Made by a program: the position numbers and the translations under genes. 64,000 bases of DNA from an uncultured Hoeflea sp. (lineage in GTDB: Bacteria; Pseudomonadota; Alphaproteobacteria; Rhizobiales; Rhizobiaceae), in contig NZ_CANMVK010000002.1 in NCBI RefSeq assembly GCF_947501405.1, positions 372,001 to 436,000 on the forward strand, read 5' to 3'. Below, one piece after another: positions 19,598-27,792 of the stretch (position 1 is the first letter of the stretch; every line of letters begins with the position of its first letter). Under the pieces are notes generated by a model that did no database searches, had not been told where the DNA came from, and worked only from the letters and a program-made list of their open reading frames with translations.

Positions 19598-20497
19598 ATG
19601 GCCACAGTGATTGATGGAAAAGCCGTCGCGGCCGGCGTGATCGCACAGGTCAGCGAAGCCAGCGCCAGCCTGCGCGAAAAGACCGGCGCGCCTCCCGGGC
19701 TGGCGGTGGTGATCGTCGGCGACGATCCTGCCTCCCATGTCTATGTCTCCTCCAAAAGCCGCATGGCCAAGCAGTGCGGGTTCAAATCCGTACAGCACAC
19801 CTTGCCCGAGAGCACCAGCCAGACGGAGCTCGAAGACTTGGTGCAAAGCTTGAACCAGGACCCCGAGATTCACGGAGTCCTGGTGCAACTGCCGCTGCCC
19901 GGCCATCTTGAGTCCGATCCGGTGATCCAGTCGATCCGGCCTGAAAAGGATGTTGACGGCCTGCATGTCGTCAATGCCGGCAAGCTGATGACCGGCGATC
20001 TTGACGGCGGTCTGATCTCCTGCACCCCGGCCGGCGCCATGCTGTTTGTGCGCCAGACCCATGGGGCTGATCTCTCCGGCCTCAACGCCGTGGTGATCGG
20101 CCGCTCCAATCTGTTCGGCAAGCCAATGGCGGCGCTGCTGCTGGCCGCCAATGCCACCGTCACCACCGCCCATTCGCGCACCAAGGATCTCGCAGGCGTC
20201 TGCCGCAATGCCGATATTCTGGTGGCGGCGGTCGGCCGTCCTCAAATGGTCAGGTCCGATTGGGTCAAACCCGGCGCCACCGTCATCGATGTCGGCATCA
20301 ACCGCATCGATGCACCGGAGCGCGGAGAGGGCAAGACCCGGCTGGTCGGTGATGTGGCGTTTGACGAGGTCGCCGAAGTGGCAGCCGCCATCACCCCGGT
20401 GCCCGGCGGCGTCGGCCCGATGACCATCGCCATGTTGATGGCCAACACGGTGACCGCCGCCATGCGCGCCAACAACATGACCCCGCCCTCTTTCTAA
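19598..20497 (+). CDS. folD: FolD, methylenetetrahydrofolate dehydrogenase/cyclohydrolase
   Basis: FolD is the bifunctional cytoplasmic enzyme that oxidises 5,10-methylene-THF with NADP+ and hydrolyses 5,10-methenyl-THF to 10-formyl-THF. The 299-residue product shows the catalytic [16 protein letters not shown] region, [29 protein letters not shown], the nucleotide-binding [18 protein letters not shown] and [16 protein letters not shown]. Length matches the family. The start is the ATG at 19598 behind GGAGAGGGAAG; an in-frame TTG at 19583 is rejected. It is monocistronic, and a direct-repeat copy starts 13 bp after its stop. Confidence 0.97.
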   Translation: MATVIDGKAVAAGVIAQVSEASASLREKTGAPPGLAVVIVGDDPASHVYVSSKSRMAKQCGFKSVQHTLPESTSQTELEDLVQSLNQDPEIHGVLVQLPLPGHLESDPVIQSIRPEKDVDGLHVVNAGKLMTGDLDGGLISCTPAGAMLFVRQTHGADLSGLNAVVIGRSNLFGKPMAALLLAANATVTTAHSRTKDLAGVCRNADILVAAVGRPQMVRSDWVKPGATVIDVGINRIDAPERGEGKTRLVGDVAFDEVAEVAAAITPVPGGVGPMTIAMLMANTVTAAMRANNMTPPSF

Positions 20498-20510
20498 GCG
20501 GCCATATTGC

Positions 20511-20580
20511 CCTGATTGCCGGCCGGCTCAACGCGATCCGACCGGATCGCGCCAATGGCTGGTTGGAGCTCCTTGTGAGG
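20511..20580 (+). repeat. Direct repeat, copy A, flanking the MBL/SnoaL/HxlR genes
   Basis: This stretch just after folD matches 24257-24327 at roughly three bases in four, with one 1-base gap. The core GCGCCAATGGCTGGTTGGAG runs from 20549 and continues CTC to 20571, with one mismatch to copy B over 23 bp. It also contains a perfect 8-2-8 dyad GCGATCCG-AC-CGGATCGC (20533-20550) that copy B has only in decayed form. The two copies bracket the three-gene block on the minus strand. Alignment was done by eye. Confidence 0.6.
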
Positions 20581-20771
20581 CACCCGCGGGGACGCGACGA
20601 AGGTCAGCTCGCGTAAAAGCCCCATTTCTGGCGTAGCCACGGTCGCCGGCAGGGTGGATTTAACTCATCCACATCAGGCTACAGAAGTCTCTGTTTCCGA
20701 GATCAGCGCGGCCACTTCAAACAATAGCAAGACCAACTCGTGCCATTTGGCATTGCCAAAGGTGGGAAGGG

Positions 20772-22436
20772 TTAGGGACACCCCACATCGATACCCAGTC
20801 TTTCGAGTTCGGCCAGTCCGTCGATCAGTGTTGTTGGTCGCCCATGGCTTGGGACGATCGTGAGCGGTTTCTCCGAACGGCAGGACTGATCGATGAGTTC
20901 GTGTGTCTTCAACGCTTTAAAGAAAGCTTGTGGTCCATCAAATGACATCGTGAAGCCAAACCCGGCATTGTAGAGATCCGCCTGATACAGAAAAATTTGG
21001 GCATCTGTTTCTATCGCGGTCATCACCATGTCGTGCGCGTGAGAGTTGTCTCCAACATGATAGGCGGTGATGCGAATGTTCGAATCCGTGAGCGTCCAAT
21101 CACCGCCTTCAGGCAGTTCTTCGACCACAAGTTCGACTTCAGAAGTCGAGAGGGAATCGGGGCGGATTGTTGATTCAGCTTTGAGAACATTTAGCCACCA
21201 CTCTCCGGCTCCATAGCCCACCACTGCCACCGCGCCGGCCGCAACGATCGACCGCACCCCGGCAGAGTGATCCACATGATGATGGCTTTGGATCAGGTGT
21301 GTTATGGGGCGTTCCGGCAGCAGGGTTCTGGCTGCTTTGATGAACAAATCGGCGGCTCGCGGCGACGTATGTGCCTCGAGCATGACGATACCGTCGCCAT
21401 GTTCAACCGCCAGCCCTGCCAATCCGCTAAAGGCTATGTCTTGCACCAGAAAAATCCCTGGTGCCAGTTCGGTTGTGGCGAAAGCGGCTCCCTCGGCATA
21501 ATAAAGGCCGGCAATCTCGAAAAATTCTTCATGGATGTGAAATGTATCCTGTCCAAAGCGCACCGCTTCAGCGTCAGCTGAAGCAGGTTCAACGTCGACA
21601 GGGAACGCAAATGTCGCCGTCTCGATTGTTGGGGCTTCGGTCACCGACGTTGTCGTTTCGCGACGCAACAGATTGCCAGCAATTGTAACCTCGGCATTCT
21701 CGGGAAACCAAACCGATCCGGAGCTACGCCATCCACCATAAGCGACGACCAGCGCAGAATCTCGCAGCACAACGCTGTTTACAAGCGTTTCGAGCCTCGA
21801 GATTTGACCTGAAGCCTCGGAAATGAATAGGCGAATGGGGGCAACATCATCGCTGAGTATCAAGGTTCTATGAGGTTGGCCGTCCAGAATTGCCGGCTCT
21901 CCCTCCGTCACCGTCCGAACGCCTTCAAGCGCTTCCCTGAGGTACAAATGAGGGTTCAACAGCCGCAGCGATTTTTCCATCGCTGTTGCGGCCTGTGGAG
22001 GAAGAGCACCCCCGGGAAAACCGAGCGGATTGGCTCCGCTTGAGGCGAAACCCACGCCGTTTATAATAACCACATTGTACTTTTGGGCAGGAAACCGGTG
22101 CCGAGGTTCATAAGTGAAGCGGCGCTCCACCTCAGTTCGTGTTGACCCCGTACTGAGCTGGACGGTGTAGTCCCGGTCATAACTGCCAGTCTTTTTGACG
22201 TCATTGGGCAGCAAACCCATGTGTGACGCATAAGTTTCCCCGGAAGCAGAAACACGGAAAGTATCGAGTTCGAGCAAGGCATCGCGGCCACCCACACCGT
22301 CTATGGCCAGATCGAACAGATTTGCTCTTGATTGGGCATGAACGGCCGTTGCGGCTGCCATTATGGTCAAGATGATTGCGAACTGAACAAGCGCGCTGAA
22401 TGTGATCACCTGTTTTCGCGGCGTGAGAAACGACAT
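20772..22436 (-). CDS. Secreted metallo-beta-lactamase-fold hydrolase
   Basis: The 554-residue product begins with a signal peptide (MSFLTPRKQ, then a hydrophobic core ending TAVHAQ) and so is probably periplasmic. The C-terminal half holds the metallo-beta-lactamase metal motif HLIQSHHHVDHSAGV around residue 390, followed by AYHVGDNSHAHDMVM and IVPSHGRPTTLIDGL, as expected for a di-metal hydrolase. The N-terminal 250 residues resemble a lipoprotein-like beta domain of unknown role. The start at 22436 has AAGGAATT upstream; an upstream start at 22511 lacks these features. It follows the SnoaL-like gene after 82 bp and probably shares its operator. Substrate unknown. Confidence 0.82.
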   Translation of the reverse strand: MSFLTPRKQVITFSALVQFAIILTIMAAATAVHAQSRANLFDLAIDGVGGRDALLELDTFRVSASGETYASHMGLLPNDVKKTGSYDRDYTVQLSTGSTRTEVERRFTYEPRHRFPAQKYNVVIINGVGFASSGANPLGFPGGALPPQAATAMEKSLRLLNPHLYLREALEGVRTVTEGEPAILDGQPHRTLILSDDVAPIRLFISEASGQISRLETLVNSVVLRDSALVVAYGGWRSSGSVWFPENAEVTIAGNLLRRETTTSVTEAPTIETATFAFPVDVEPASADAEAVRFGQDTFHIHEEFFEIAGLYYAEGAAFATTELAPGIFLVQDIAFSGLAGLAVEHGDGIVMLEAHTSPRAADLFIKAARTLLPERPITHLIQSHHHVDHSAGVRSIVAAGAVAVVGYGAGEWWLNVLKAESTIRPDSLSTSEVELVVEELPEGGDWTLTDSNIRITAYHVGDNSHAHDMVMTAIETDAQIFLYQADLYNAGFGFTMSFDGPQAFFKALKTHELIDQSCRSEKPLTIVPSHGRPTTLIDGLAELERLGIDVGCP

Positions 22437-22518
22437 GACAATTCCTTTTGATCGGCAGCGCTGGAAAATGATGTTGAGCAGATGATTTGGGGGCGTTTGC
22501 GGGCGATGCATCGAGGCC

Positions 22519-22995
22519 CTAAAAGACGCCGTTGTCGTTTCGGATCGCCCCGCCGGTCAACAGCGTCAGAAGCCGGGACATGAAGTCCAATGGCTGCAGC
22601 GAATCCCAATGCTCGACAATGTTGCCGTCCGAGACCTTCCAGATATCGACGACGTTGAGACCCTTGGTATCGTCGCCTCGATGTTTGGCTTTGAAAGTGA
22701 CGTGCGAGTGGAACGTTACAAATTCGCCGTCGACATAAACGTGCTTGGCCGTCAGCGTGAATTCCGGGAATTGCTTGGCGAGTTTCTTGTTGACTTCGAC
22801 GATGGCTTTGACACCACTTTGCACCGATCGATTGTGCTGGATGTAAGCACTGTCCTTGTACTGCTCGATCACCTCGTCAAATTTCTTGGCTTTGATGCCC
22901 TCAACGAAGCTTCCGACAATTTGCAGATTTGTGCGCTCGGGCTCAGTCCAATGCGGTCTAATGAACTCGTCATACACGGAGGTCGAAGCGCCCAT
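22519..22995 (-). CDS. SnoaL-like/NTF2-fold protein
   Basis: The 158-residue protein has the cone-shaped NTF2-like pattern of SnoaL/ester-cyclase proteins: a helical start (NLQIVGSFVEGIKAKKFDEV), YKDSAYIQHNRSVQSGVKAI, then strands VTFHSHVTFKAKHRGDDTKG and VVDIWKVSDGNIVEHWDSLQ. The last motif (I-V-E-H-W-D) is the strongest family mark. Many such proteins have no proven activity. The start at 22995 has GAAAGGAAAAACG upstream; a longer frame to 23076 lacks a site. It is the first gene of a likely operon with the MBL gene, downstream of the HxlR-type operator at 23105-23121. Confidence 0.8.
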   Translation of the reverse strand: MGASTSVYDEFIRPHWTEPERTNLQIVGSFVEGIKAKKFDEVIEQYKDSAYIQHNRSVQSGVKAIVEVNKKLAKQFPEFTLTAKHVYVDGEFVTFHSHVTFKAKHRGDDTKGLNVVDIWKVSDGNIVEHWDSLQPLDFMSRLLTLLTGGAIRNDNGVF

Positions 22996-23104
22996 CGTTT
23001 TTCCTTTCACCAGGCGCGAGCGAGAACCAACGGTCGCCAAAATCTGCTGATCAACCTCGTGCGGGAGACCATGCATGCGACAGCTGAATCACCAAGCGCA
23101 AAGA

Positions 23105-23121
23105 ACTTGTAATTTGCAAGT
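23105..23121. promoter_or_regulatory. Candidate HxlR operator upstream of SnoaL/MBL operon
   Basis: Inverted repeat ACTTGT-AATTT-GCAAGT (6-5-6, one mismatch between arms). It lies just downstream of the predicted -10 at 23125-23130, where a repressor would block transcription. Near-identical dyads occur upstream of the hxlR-type gene at 24001-24017 and 24040-24056. Confidence 0.65.
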
Positions 23122-23124
23122 GCT

Positions 23125-23152
23125 ACTATATGGCCGTTCCTGGCATTGTAAA
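23125..23152 (-). promoter_or_regulatory. Predicted promoter of the SnoaL/MBL operon
   Basis: On the minus strand TTTACA (23147-23152) and TATAGT (23125-23130) are separated by 16 bp, a good sigma-70-type pair. It reads toward the SnoaL-like gene, whose start lies about 130 bp downstream, with the dyad 23105-23121 at about the transcription start. Confidence 0.5.
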
Positions 23153-23457
23153 GGGTGGAGATTTTTCGCGGTCCGACAGGCTGGGATTGGGGCATTCATG
23201 TAGACCCGACGCATGCAGGCCTGGGCCGTCGATCACACAGACATGCAACCGCTCGAGACCTGCCAATCGCGTCACTGCGCTAAGCGGCTCGCATAGATGG
23301 CTGGCGTTTGAAATGCTGGTGTTGCGGATTGCACAGGGTCACGGTTTTGGCGCTGTATGTCGAACCGGCGTCTTCCAGGACCCGTTGAAAGCCCACATGC
23401 CTCTTGTGACAGGGTGCCGACCGAGGGAGGCGATCGAAATCCGTGAGGGGAATTCCC

Positions 23458-23922
23458 TCAGTTCTCGCCGCTGCTTGTGGTCGGAGACGCGGTCTCCTGG
23501 TTAAGCTGCCTGCTCTCTTCGTTCAGTCTGTCGGCGAAGTTTTGAATAAATCCGGTCTTGTCGCTTTTGACCGTTTTCAGCGTTCGGCGAATTTCATCAG
23601 ACACGGGCAAGTGTTTTTCGGCCCATAAATGGATTTCGAGTATCAACGGCAGTAGATCAACGCCCTTCTCGGTGAGGTGATAGATCACACTGGAACGGTT
23701 GGCCGGATTGGAGACGGATCGAATGATGCCTTGATCTTTCAGGAGCTTAAGTCGCGCAGCCAGGATGTTGGTGGCGATCCCCTCGTCTGAACTCAGGAAT
23801 TGCCCATAGGTTTTCTTCCCCTCGAACATCAAGTCGCGAACGATCAGCAGGGTCCATTTGTCCCCCCATATGTCCAAAGACATGCTGATCGGGCAATCGG
23901 ATCTCCTGGAGGCGCTGGTCAT
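23458..23922 (-). CDS. HxlR family winged-helix regulator
   Basis: The 154-residue product has the HxlR/DUF24 domain: CPISMSLDIWGDKWTLLIVR (residues 10-29, with the conserved Cys at the front), then KKTYGQFLSSDEGIATNILA as the recognition region and VIYHLTEKGVDLLPLILEI in the wing. HxlR proteins often sense electrophiles, quinones or aldehydes through that N-terminal cysteine, but the ligand here is unknown. The start at 23922 (MTSASRRSDCP) is preferred over the ATG-like start at 24015 since the extension is not family-like. Two dyads upstream suggest autoregulation, and the same dyad precedes the SnoaL/MBL operon. Confidence 0.87.
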   Translation of the reverse strand: MTSASRRSDCPISMSLDIWGDKWTLLIVRDLMFEGKKTYGQFLSSDEGIATNILAARLKLLKDQGIIRSVSNPANRSSVIYHLTEKGVDLLPLILEIHLWAEKHLPVSDEIRRTLKTVKSDKTGFIQNFADRLNEESRQLNQETASPTTSSGEN

Positions 23923-24000
23923 TGCATTGCTTCCTGGGCAGCACAGCTCAACTGTGTGCAACCTTGTCCGTGAATTGAGAGCAGATACGCGGCACCCTGC

Positions 24001-24017
24001 GCTTGTAAAAGGCAAGT
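24001..24017. promoter_or_regulatory. Candidate HxlR operator, distal copy
   Basis: GCTTGT-AAAAG-GCAAGT matches the RCTTGY-N5-GCAAGT pattern of the other two dyads. It lies 39 bp from the next copy (24040-24056), upstream of the hxlR-type gene (start 23922). Confidence 0.55.
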
Positions 24018-24039
24018 CGAGGCTGCACTAAGACAGCAA

Positions 24040-24056
24040 ACTTGCGTTATGCAAGT
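24040..24056. promoter_or_regulatory. Candidate HxlR operator, perfect dyad
   Basis: ACTTGC-GTTAT-GCAAGT is a perfect 6-5-6 inverted repeat, 118 bp upstream of the hxlR-type start. A TTGAAA on the minus strand (24059-24064) just upstream could be the -35; I see no clear matching -10. Confidence 0.65.
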
Positions 24057-24256
24057 ACTTTCAATTTCGCCATCCATCGGAAATCCTGGCGCGTTGAATA
24101 TCAAGGGTTGATAACGGAAACGGTTCCGTCTCACAACCTGACCTCACTTGTCCCGATGGTCGGGTCGCTATGCATGTCTCTACTTGCTTCTGCGACGTAT
24201 TACCAATCAGCCAGCCGCCGCCATGCGCCCGCCCACCTTCTGAGCGCCAGTGCTGT

Positions 24257-24327
24257 CCTGATTGTGGCCTGGCTCTACGCGGACCGTGCCGGACGGCGCC
24301 AATGGCTGCTTGGAGCTCTTGGTGCGC
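24257..24327 (+). repeat. Direct repeat, copy B, flanking the MBL/SnoaL/HxlR genes
   Basis: Second copy of the repeat at 20511-20580, in the same orientation and about 3.75 kb away. The best-conserved core is 24296-24318 (GCGCCAATGGCTGCTTGGAG then CTC), with one mismatch in 23 bp to copy A. It lies between the hxlR-type promoter region and the end of the lysR-type gene. Confidence 0.6.
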
Positions 24328-24364
24328 TTCTTCCGTGGCGCAGCCAATGACAGCTCCAAGGCGT

Positions 24365-25225
24365 TCACAGATCTTCGGCCCGCAGTTCAGACATCAGAAC
24401 ACGGCTTAGCTTTTCGGGATTGTCATCGCCGCCACGTTTGTTTGCATACACAGAGACCGGCAGCTTTCTGAGCGCAGGCAATCCGAGATCGTCACCGACA
24501 TCCCTTATGGGAGGCACTATGGCGGGTTTTGGCAAAATGGTCACCGCAAGCCCGGCATGGACAATGGCGCGCAATCCTACCGGATCGGGATGCGTGGACA
24601 GAGATGTGATTACGGTGTCGCGTTGATCCAGTGCAGCGTAGGCATGGCGTCGCAGATCACGCGCATCATCCAGAAAGGCAACTGGCAGCGGCGTGTCTCG
24701 AGGCGGGACAAAGGAGATCGAGGCCGCCCAGACCAAATCGATTTCAACTGTTGAATGGCGCATCGGATGCGGTCCCTGGTCGAACACCAGCGCCACATCG
24801 ATCTGCCCCTGCTCGAGAAGCGCCATCAATTCATGACTGCGGGCGGTTTTGACGGTCATGGGTGGAACAGCGGGATCAGTTGAGCCGATAGACAAGGCGC
24901 GCGGAACGACGGACAGAGCGAAGGTCACCGTCGTTCCAAGGCGCATTGGTTGGCTATTCTCGATGCGCCCTCGAGGATGTTGCATCTGATCTGCCAGCAG
25001 AAGCAGACGGCGCGCCTGGACCAGAAAGGCAGCGCCATCGGATGTCAGCGACACCGGTTGGCCGCGGCCACGCTGGACCAAAGACCGGTTCACCTGTTGC
25101 TCCAGCAATTTGATGTGGGTGCTTATGGCGGATTGCACCATGTTGGCTCGCTTGGCCGCAGTCGAGAAGTTGAGCGTTTCGGCGACGTTGACGAAGCTTT
25201 CGACCAGTCTGAGATCAAGGGACAT
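24365..25225 (-). CDS. LysR family transcriptional regulator
   Basis: The 286-residue protein has the N-terminal LysR winged helix: MSLDLRLVESFVNVAETLNF, STAAKRANMVQSAISTHIKL and LEQQVNRSLVQRGRG, followed by a two-lobed periplasmic-binding-like effector domain. LysR proteins usually regulate the divergent neighbour, here the TauE/SafE exporter gene starting 75 bp away. A 21-bp dyad sits immediately upstream of its start codon. The inducer cannot be told from sequence; a sulfur compound is possible given the neighbour. Confidence 0.92.
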   Translation of the reverse strand: MSLDLRLVESFVNVAETLNFSTAAKRANMVQSAISTHIKLLEQQVNRSLVQRGRGQPVSLTSDGAAFLVQARRLLLLADQMQHPRGRIENSQPMRLGTTVTFALSVVPRALSIGSTDPAVPPMTVKTARSHELMALLEQGQIDVALVFDQGPHPMRHSTVEIDLVWAASISFVPPRDTPLPVAFLDDARDLRRHAYAALDQRDTVITSLSTHPDPVGLRAIVHAGLAVTILPKPAIVPPIRDVGDDLGLPALRKLPVSVYANKRGGDDNPEKLSRVLMSELRAEDL

Positions 25226-25246
25226 AAAATCTCAATATCAGATTTT
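25226..25246. promoter_or_regulatory. Dyad in lysR-tauE divergent promoter region
   Basis: AAAATCT-CAATATC-AGATTTT is a perfect 7-7-7 inverted repeat that abuts the LysR start codon (25223-25225), inside the 75-bp divergent intergenic region. It is a plausible binding site for the LysR protein and could control both genes. Confidence 0.5.
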
Positions 25247-25300
25247 TAGAGTTAAAATAAACCGTTTCTATGATTTTTACTGATGCCCTAGTAAGGCGCC

Positions 25301-26065
25301 ATGTCATTTGAAACCTACCTCGTTGCAGCCTTTGCCGTGATCATCACGGGCATCTCGAAAAGCGGTTTTGCAGGCGGTCTTGGCATCCTGGGTGTTCCCC
25401 TGGTGGCGCTGACTGTGTCTCCGCAAGCCGCCGCTGTGTTGTTGCTTCCCATCCTTATCGGGATCGATCTCCTGTCCGTTTGGCGATACCGGAATGCCTG
25501 GAAGGCGCGTATGATCTTCGCACTGTTGCCCGGGGCGTTGACAGGCATTTTGTTGGGGATGATCAGCTTCTCCGAAATCAATCCAGATGTTTTGCGCGTC
25601 TCAATTGGTTTCATGGCATTGGGCTTCGTGACAAACTACTTTTGGCGCGACACAGCGGCTCAGTCATCGGAAGCGAAAGCCGGTTGGATCGCCGTATTCA
25701 TTGCCAGTGCGGTGTCCGGATTTGCCGGATTCATTGCCCATGCCGGTGGTCCACCGATAAAGGGCACCTTGTTGCGCCTGCAACTCGACAAGACTGCGTT
25801 CGTGGGAACGAATGCCTTTTTCTTCTTTGCATTGAACATGGCCAAGGGCGTGGGCTACGCTACGCTGGGCTTGTTTTCGGTCAGTTCGCTTGCCTCCTCC
25901 GCCTCGCTTGCCCCGTTCTTGTTTGTTGGCGTCTGGCTCGGGTTCAAATTGCACAACCGCATTCCGCAAGCGACCTTTGTGCGGTTGGCCTATGGTCTTT
26001 TGGGATTGGCAGGCATCAATTTGCTTTTTGTCGGTTTTGCATCGCTTTGGATCGGAAGAGTGTGA
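25301..26065 (+). CDS. TauE/SafE family sulfite/organic-anion exporter
   Basis: The 254-residue membrane protein has about 7-8 hydrophobic helices in two related halves, with the family's small-residue loops ISKSGFAGGLGILGVPLVAL (residues 18-37) and GFAGFIAHAGGPPIKGTLLR (about 138-157). These match TauE/SafE transporters, which export sulfite, sulfoacetate or other small anions. It is divergent from the LysR gene, 75 bp away. The actual anion is not known; a sulfonate link is family knowledge, not something seen here. Confidence 0.9.
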   Translation: MSFETYLVAAFAVIITGISKSGFAGGLGILGVPLVALTVSPQAAAVLLLPILIGIDLLSVWRYRNAWKARMIFALLPGALTGILLGMISFSEINPDVLRVSIGFMALGFVTNYFWRDTAAQSSEAKAGWIAVFIASAVSGFAGFIAHAGGPPIKGTLLRLQLDKTAFVGTNAFFFFALNMAKGVGYATLGLFSVSSLASSASLAPFLFVGVWLGFKLHNRIPQATFVRLAYGLLGLAGINLLFVGFASLWIGRV

Positions 26066-26315
26066 ATGCGCTGCGCCTAGGTATCAGATGTTCAGGAGGC
26101 TTCAACCGGGCGAGATCCGCTCTGCCGCCCTTCGCCAATCATTGAAAACCTTGACCAGCCAGGATGATCGAGCCGGCAGGGCGGAGCACCGGGGGAAATG
26201 CCGCGCCTGCTCGGCTCCCCGCTCAGAGTGTCGGCGATAAGCCGCCACCCATCGCAGTATTCGAGATAACCGCGCCTGCGGGTTCATTTTAGCCGCTGAA
26301 GTGTCCGCATCCGGC

Positions 26316-27389
26316 CTACTCGGCCGCTTGCTTCGGTCCGGCCTGTGCTGCTTTGCGCTCGGTCGGCGCCGGTCCGGTAGAGGCGCGCACCACCAGCTCG
26401 ACCGGCCAGATCTCCTGCACCGGGTCGCCCTCGAGCCTGGTGATGATGTTGACCAGCCGCTCGCAGATCCGTGCCCCGGCCGCGCGGATCGAGGATCGCG
26501 TGGTGGTCAGCGGCACCGAAAAACTTTCCGGCTTCAAAAACGGAAACACGTCGTCATGGCTGATAACAGAAACGTCGTCCGGCATCGACAGGCCAAGCTG
26601 GTTGAGCGCCCTGACGATGCCCAGCGTGGTGAACATCGAGGCGCTGAGCACACCGGTGGGACGGTCCGCCGCCTTGACGCCGTCAAACAGCGCCATCGCC
26701 AGCCGGTAGCCGTTCTCCTCGTTCATGGCAGCGGAATGGTGCGCCAGCGTCTCGGGCGCCAATCCGTGTTCGGCCATTGCCCGTTTCACCCCCGTGAGCC
26801 GGTGCAGTGCAAAGGTAAAATCGGTGTCGCCATTGAGGAAAGCCAACCGCCGGTGCCCCAGTTGCAGCAGCAGCCGCGTGGCGTCGTGAAACGCGCCCTC
26901 ATTGTCGATGTCGACATAGGCGTAGCCGTCGGCCGGCATCAGCGCCCGGCCATGGGCCAGAAACGGAATGCCCAATTGCGCCATCAACGGAATCCGCTGA
27001 TCGTCATTGCGCATCGACGAGAGGTAGATGCCGTCCACAGAGCGGCTTGCGGCAATCCGCCGGTAGGCCTCGCTTTCGCGCTCATATGGCGCCGGGGTCA
27101 GCGAGAGATCGACCTCGCGCGACAGGGCGTGTTCGCCCAGTCCCGACAAGAACTCGACGAAATGCGGATCGAGGTCGACATTGTGACCCACCGGCAGCAC
27201 ATAGCCGATCGACCCCGCCTTTCCGGTGGCAAGCTTGCGCGCATTTGAGTTGGGCTTATAGCCATGCCGCCGCGCCGCCTCCAGCACCCTCAGCCGGGTT
27301 TGTTCACTGACCTCGGGATAGCCGTTGAGCGCACGGCTGATCGTGGTCTGCGACAGGTCGAGCAATTGGGAAAGCTGTTTGAGGTTCAC
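26316..27389 (-). CDS. aglR: LacI family repressor of alpha-glucoside operon, AglR
   Basis: The 357-residue product starts (GTG) with the LacI helix-turn-helix MNLKQLSQLLDLSQTTISRA and LNGYPEVSEQTRLRVLEAAR, including the hinge helix, then has a periplasmic-binding-like sugar domain (GSIGYVLPVGHNVDLDPHFV onward). It lies divergent from aglE, as aglR does in Sinorhizobium. Two CAAAGCGCTTTG palindromes in the shared intergenic region are its likely operators; one is 34 bp from its own start, consistent with autoregulation. By analogy it would be relieved by alpha-glucosides such as sucrose, maltose or trehalose. Confidence 0.92.
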   Translation of the reverse strand: MNLKQLSQLLDLSQTTISRALNGYPEVSEQTRLRVLEAARRHGYKPNSNARKLATGKAGSIGYVLPVGHNVDLDPHFVEFLSGLGEHALSREVDLSLTPAPYERESEAYRRIAASRSVDGIYLSSMRNDDQRIPLMAQLGIPFLAHGRALMPADGYAYVDIDNEGAFHDATRLLLQLGHRRLAFLNGDTDFTFALHRLTGVKRAMAEHGLAPETLAHHSAAMNEENGYRLAMALFDGVKAADRPTGVLSASMFTTLGIVRALNQLGLSMPDDVSVISHDDVFPFLKPESFSVPLTTTRSSIRAAGARICERLVNIITRLEGDPVQEIWPVELVVRASTGPAPTERKAAQAGPKQAAE

Positions 27390-27422
27390 GTTGGTTGCCG
27401 CATGGGTGTTGTCGCAAGAAAG

Positions 27423-27436
27423 TCAAAGCGCTTTGA
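27423..27436. promoter_or_regulatory. AglR operator O1
   Basis: TCAAAGCGCTTTGA is a perfect 14-bp palindrome of the LacI-family type (core CAAAGCGCTTTG at 27424-27435), 34 bp upstream of the aglR start. It is well placed for autorepression. Confidence 0.8.
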
Positions 27437-27633
27437 AGGCCGACGCATACCACAGCATTTGGCGCACCGGTCCAAGAGTCCATTTAAGCGCAGGCCGCGC
27501 AGCAAAAAAAGCACAAAATGCTTATAATGCACTGCGAAATCCTGCTGCAACGCAGCAATAACGACGCATTCAAAGCAAAATTGAAAGTTTGAGCTTGACT
27601 CAGAGCGCCGCACGTAATCCTCTGTATTCAAGC

Positions 27634-27645
27634 CAAAGCGCTTTG
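27634..27645. promoter_or_regulatory. AglR operator O2
   Basis: CAAAGCGCTTTG is identical to the core of O1 and lies about 150 bp upstream of aglE, just after the TTGACT at 27595. It is the likely operator of the aglEFGAK operon. Confidence 0.8.
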
Positions 27646-27792
27646 AATATCGATCCTTCGGGGACAACGGTGCGGACGTCGTCATCAGCGTCGAAACGGA
27701 CACCGGCCCGAAGGAGAGGAGTTAAGCCTTGGCTGGGAGAACCAGTTCAGCTTCACGTGAAGGGCCGGTCGCCGGCCGGGAGGAAGAATTCC

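Larger units (their letters stand above)
22996..23457. other. Gap between SnoaL-like gene and hxlR-type gene
   Basis: Apart from the promoter and operator listed separately (23105-23152), I see no convincing gene. A plus-strand open frame at 23130-23504 is short, overlaps the end of the HxlR gene and has no ribosome site or recognisable motif. A small dyad TGAGGG-GAATT-CCCTCA (23444-23460) lies at the HxlR stop codon, without a T-run. Confidence 0.5.
23923..24364. other. Gap between hxlR-type and lysR-type genes
   Basis: Holds two HxlR-type dyads and copy B of the direct repeat. A plus-strand frame at 24042-24350 would encode 102 residues with two hydrophobic patches (SLVPMVGSLCMSLLAS and SASAVLIVAWLY) ending GALGALLPWRSQ, but the start overlaps the operator and no ribosome site is seen. 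It may be a gene remnant and is not called as a gene. Confidence 0.45.
27390..27792. other. aglR-aglE divergent intergenic region
   Basis: This 403-bp region holds the two LacI-type operators listed separately, 210 bp centre to centre. TTGACT at 27595-27600 could be the -35 for aglE, though I find no well-spaced -10. The aglE ribosome site GGGAGGAAG lies at 27778-27786. No other gene is seen; an open frame from 27589 is just the upstream extension of aglE. Confidence 0.55.

Noticed and set aside
23130-23504. Plus-strand frame between SnoaL-like and HxlR genes
   Set aside because: Runs into the HxlR gene on the other strand, has no motif or ribosome site.
24042-24350. Possible 102-residue membrane protein
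   Set aside because: No ribosome site, start overlaps the HxlR operator, no family recognised. Kept only as a possible remnant.
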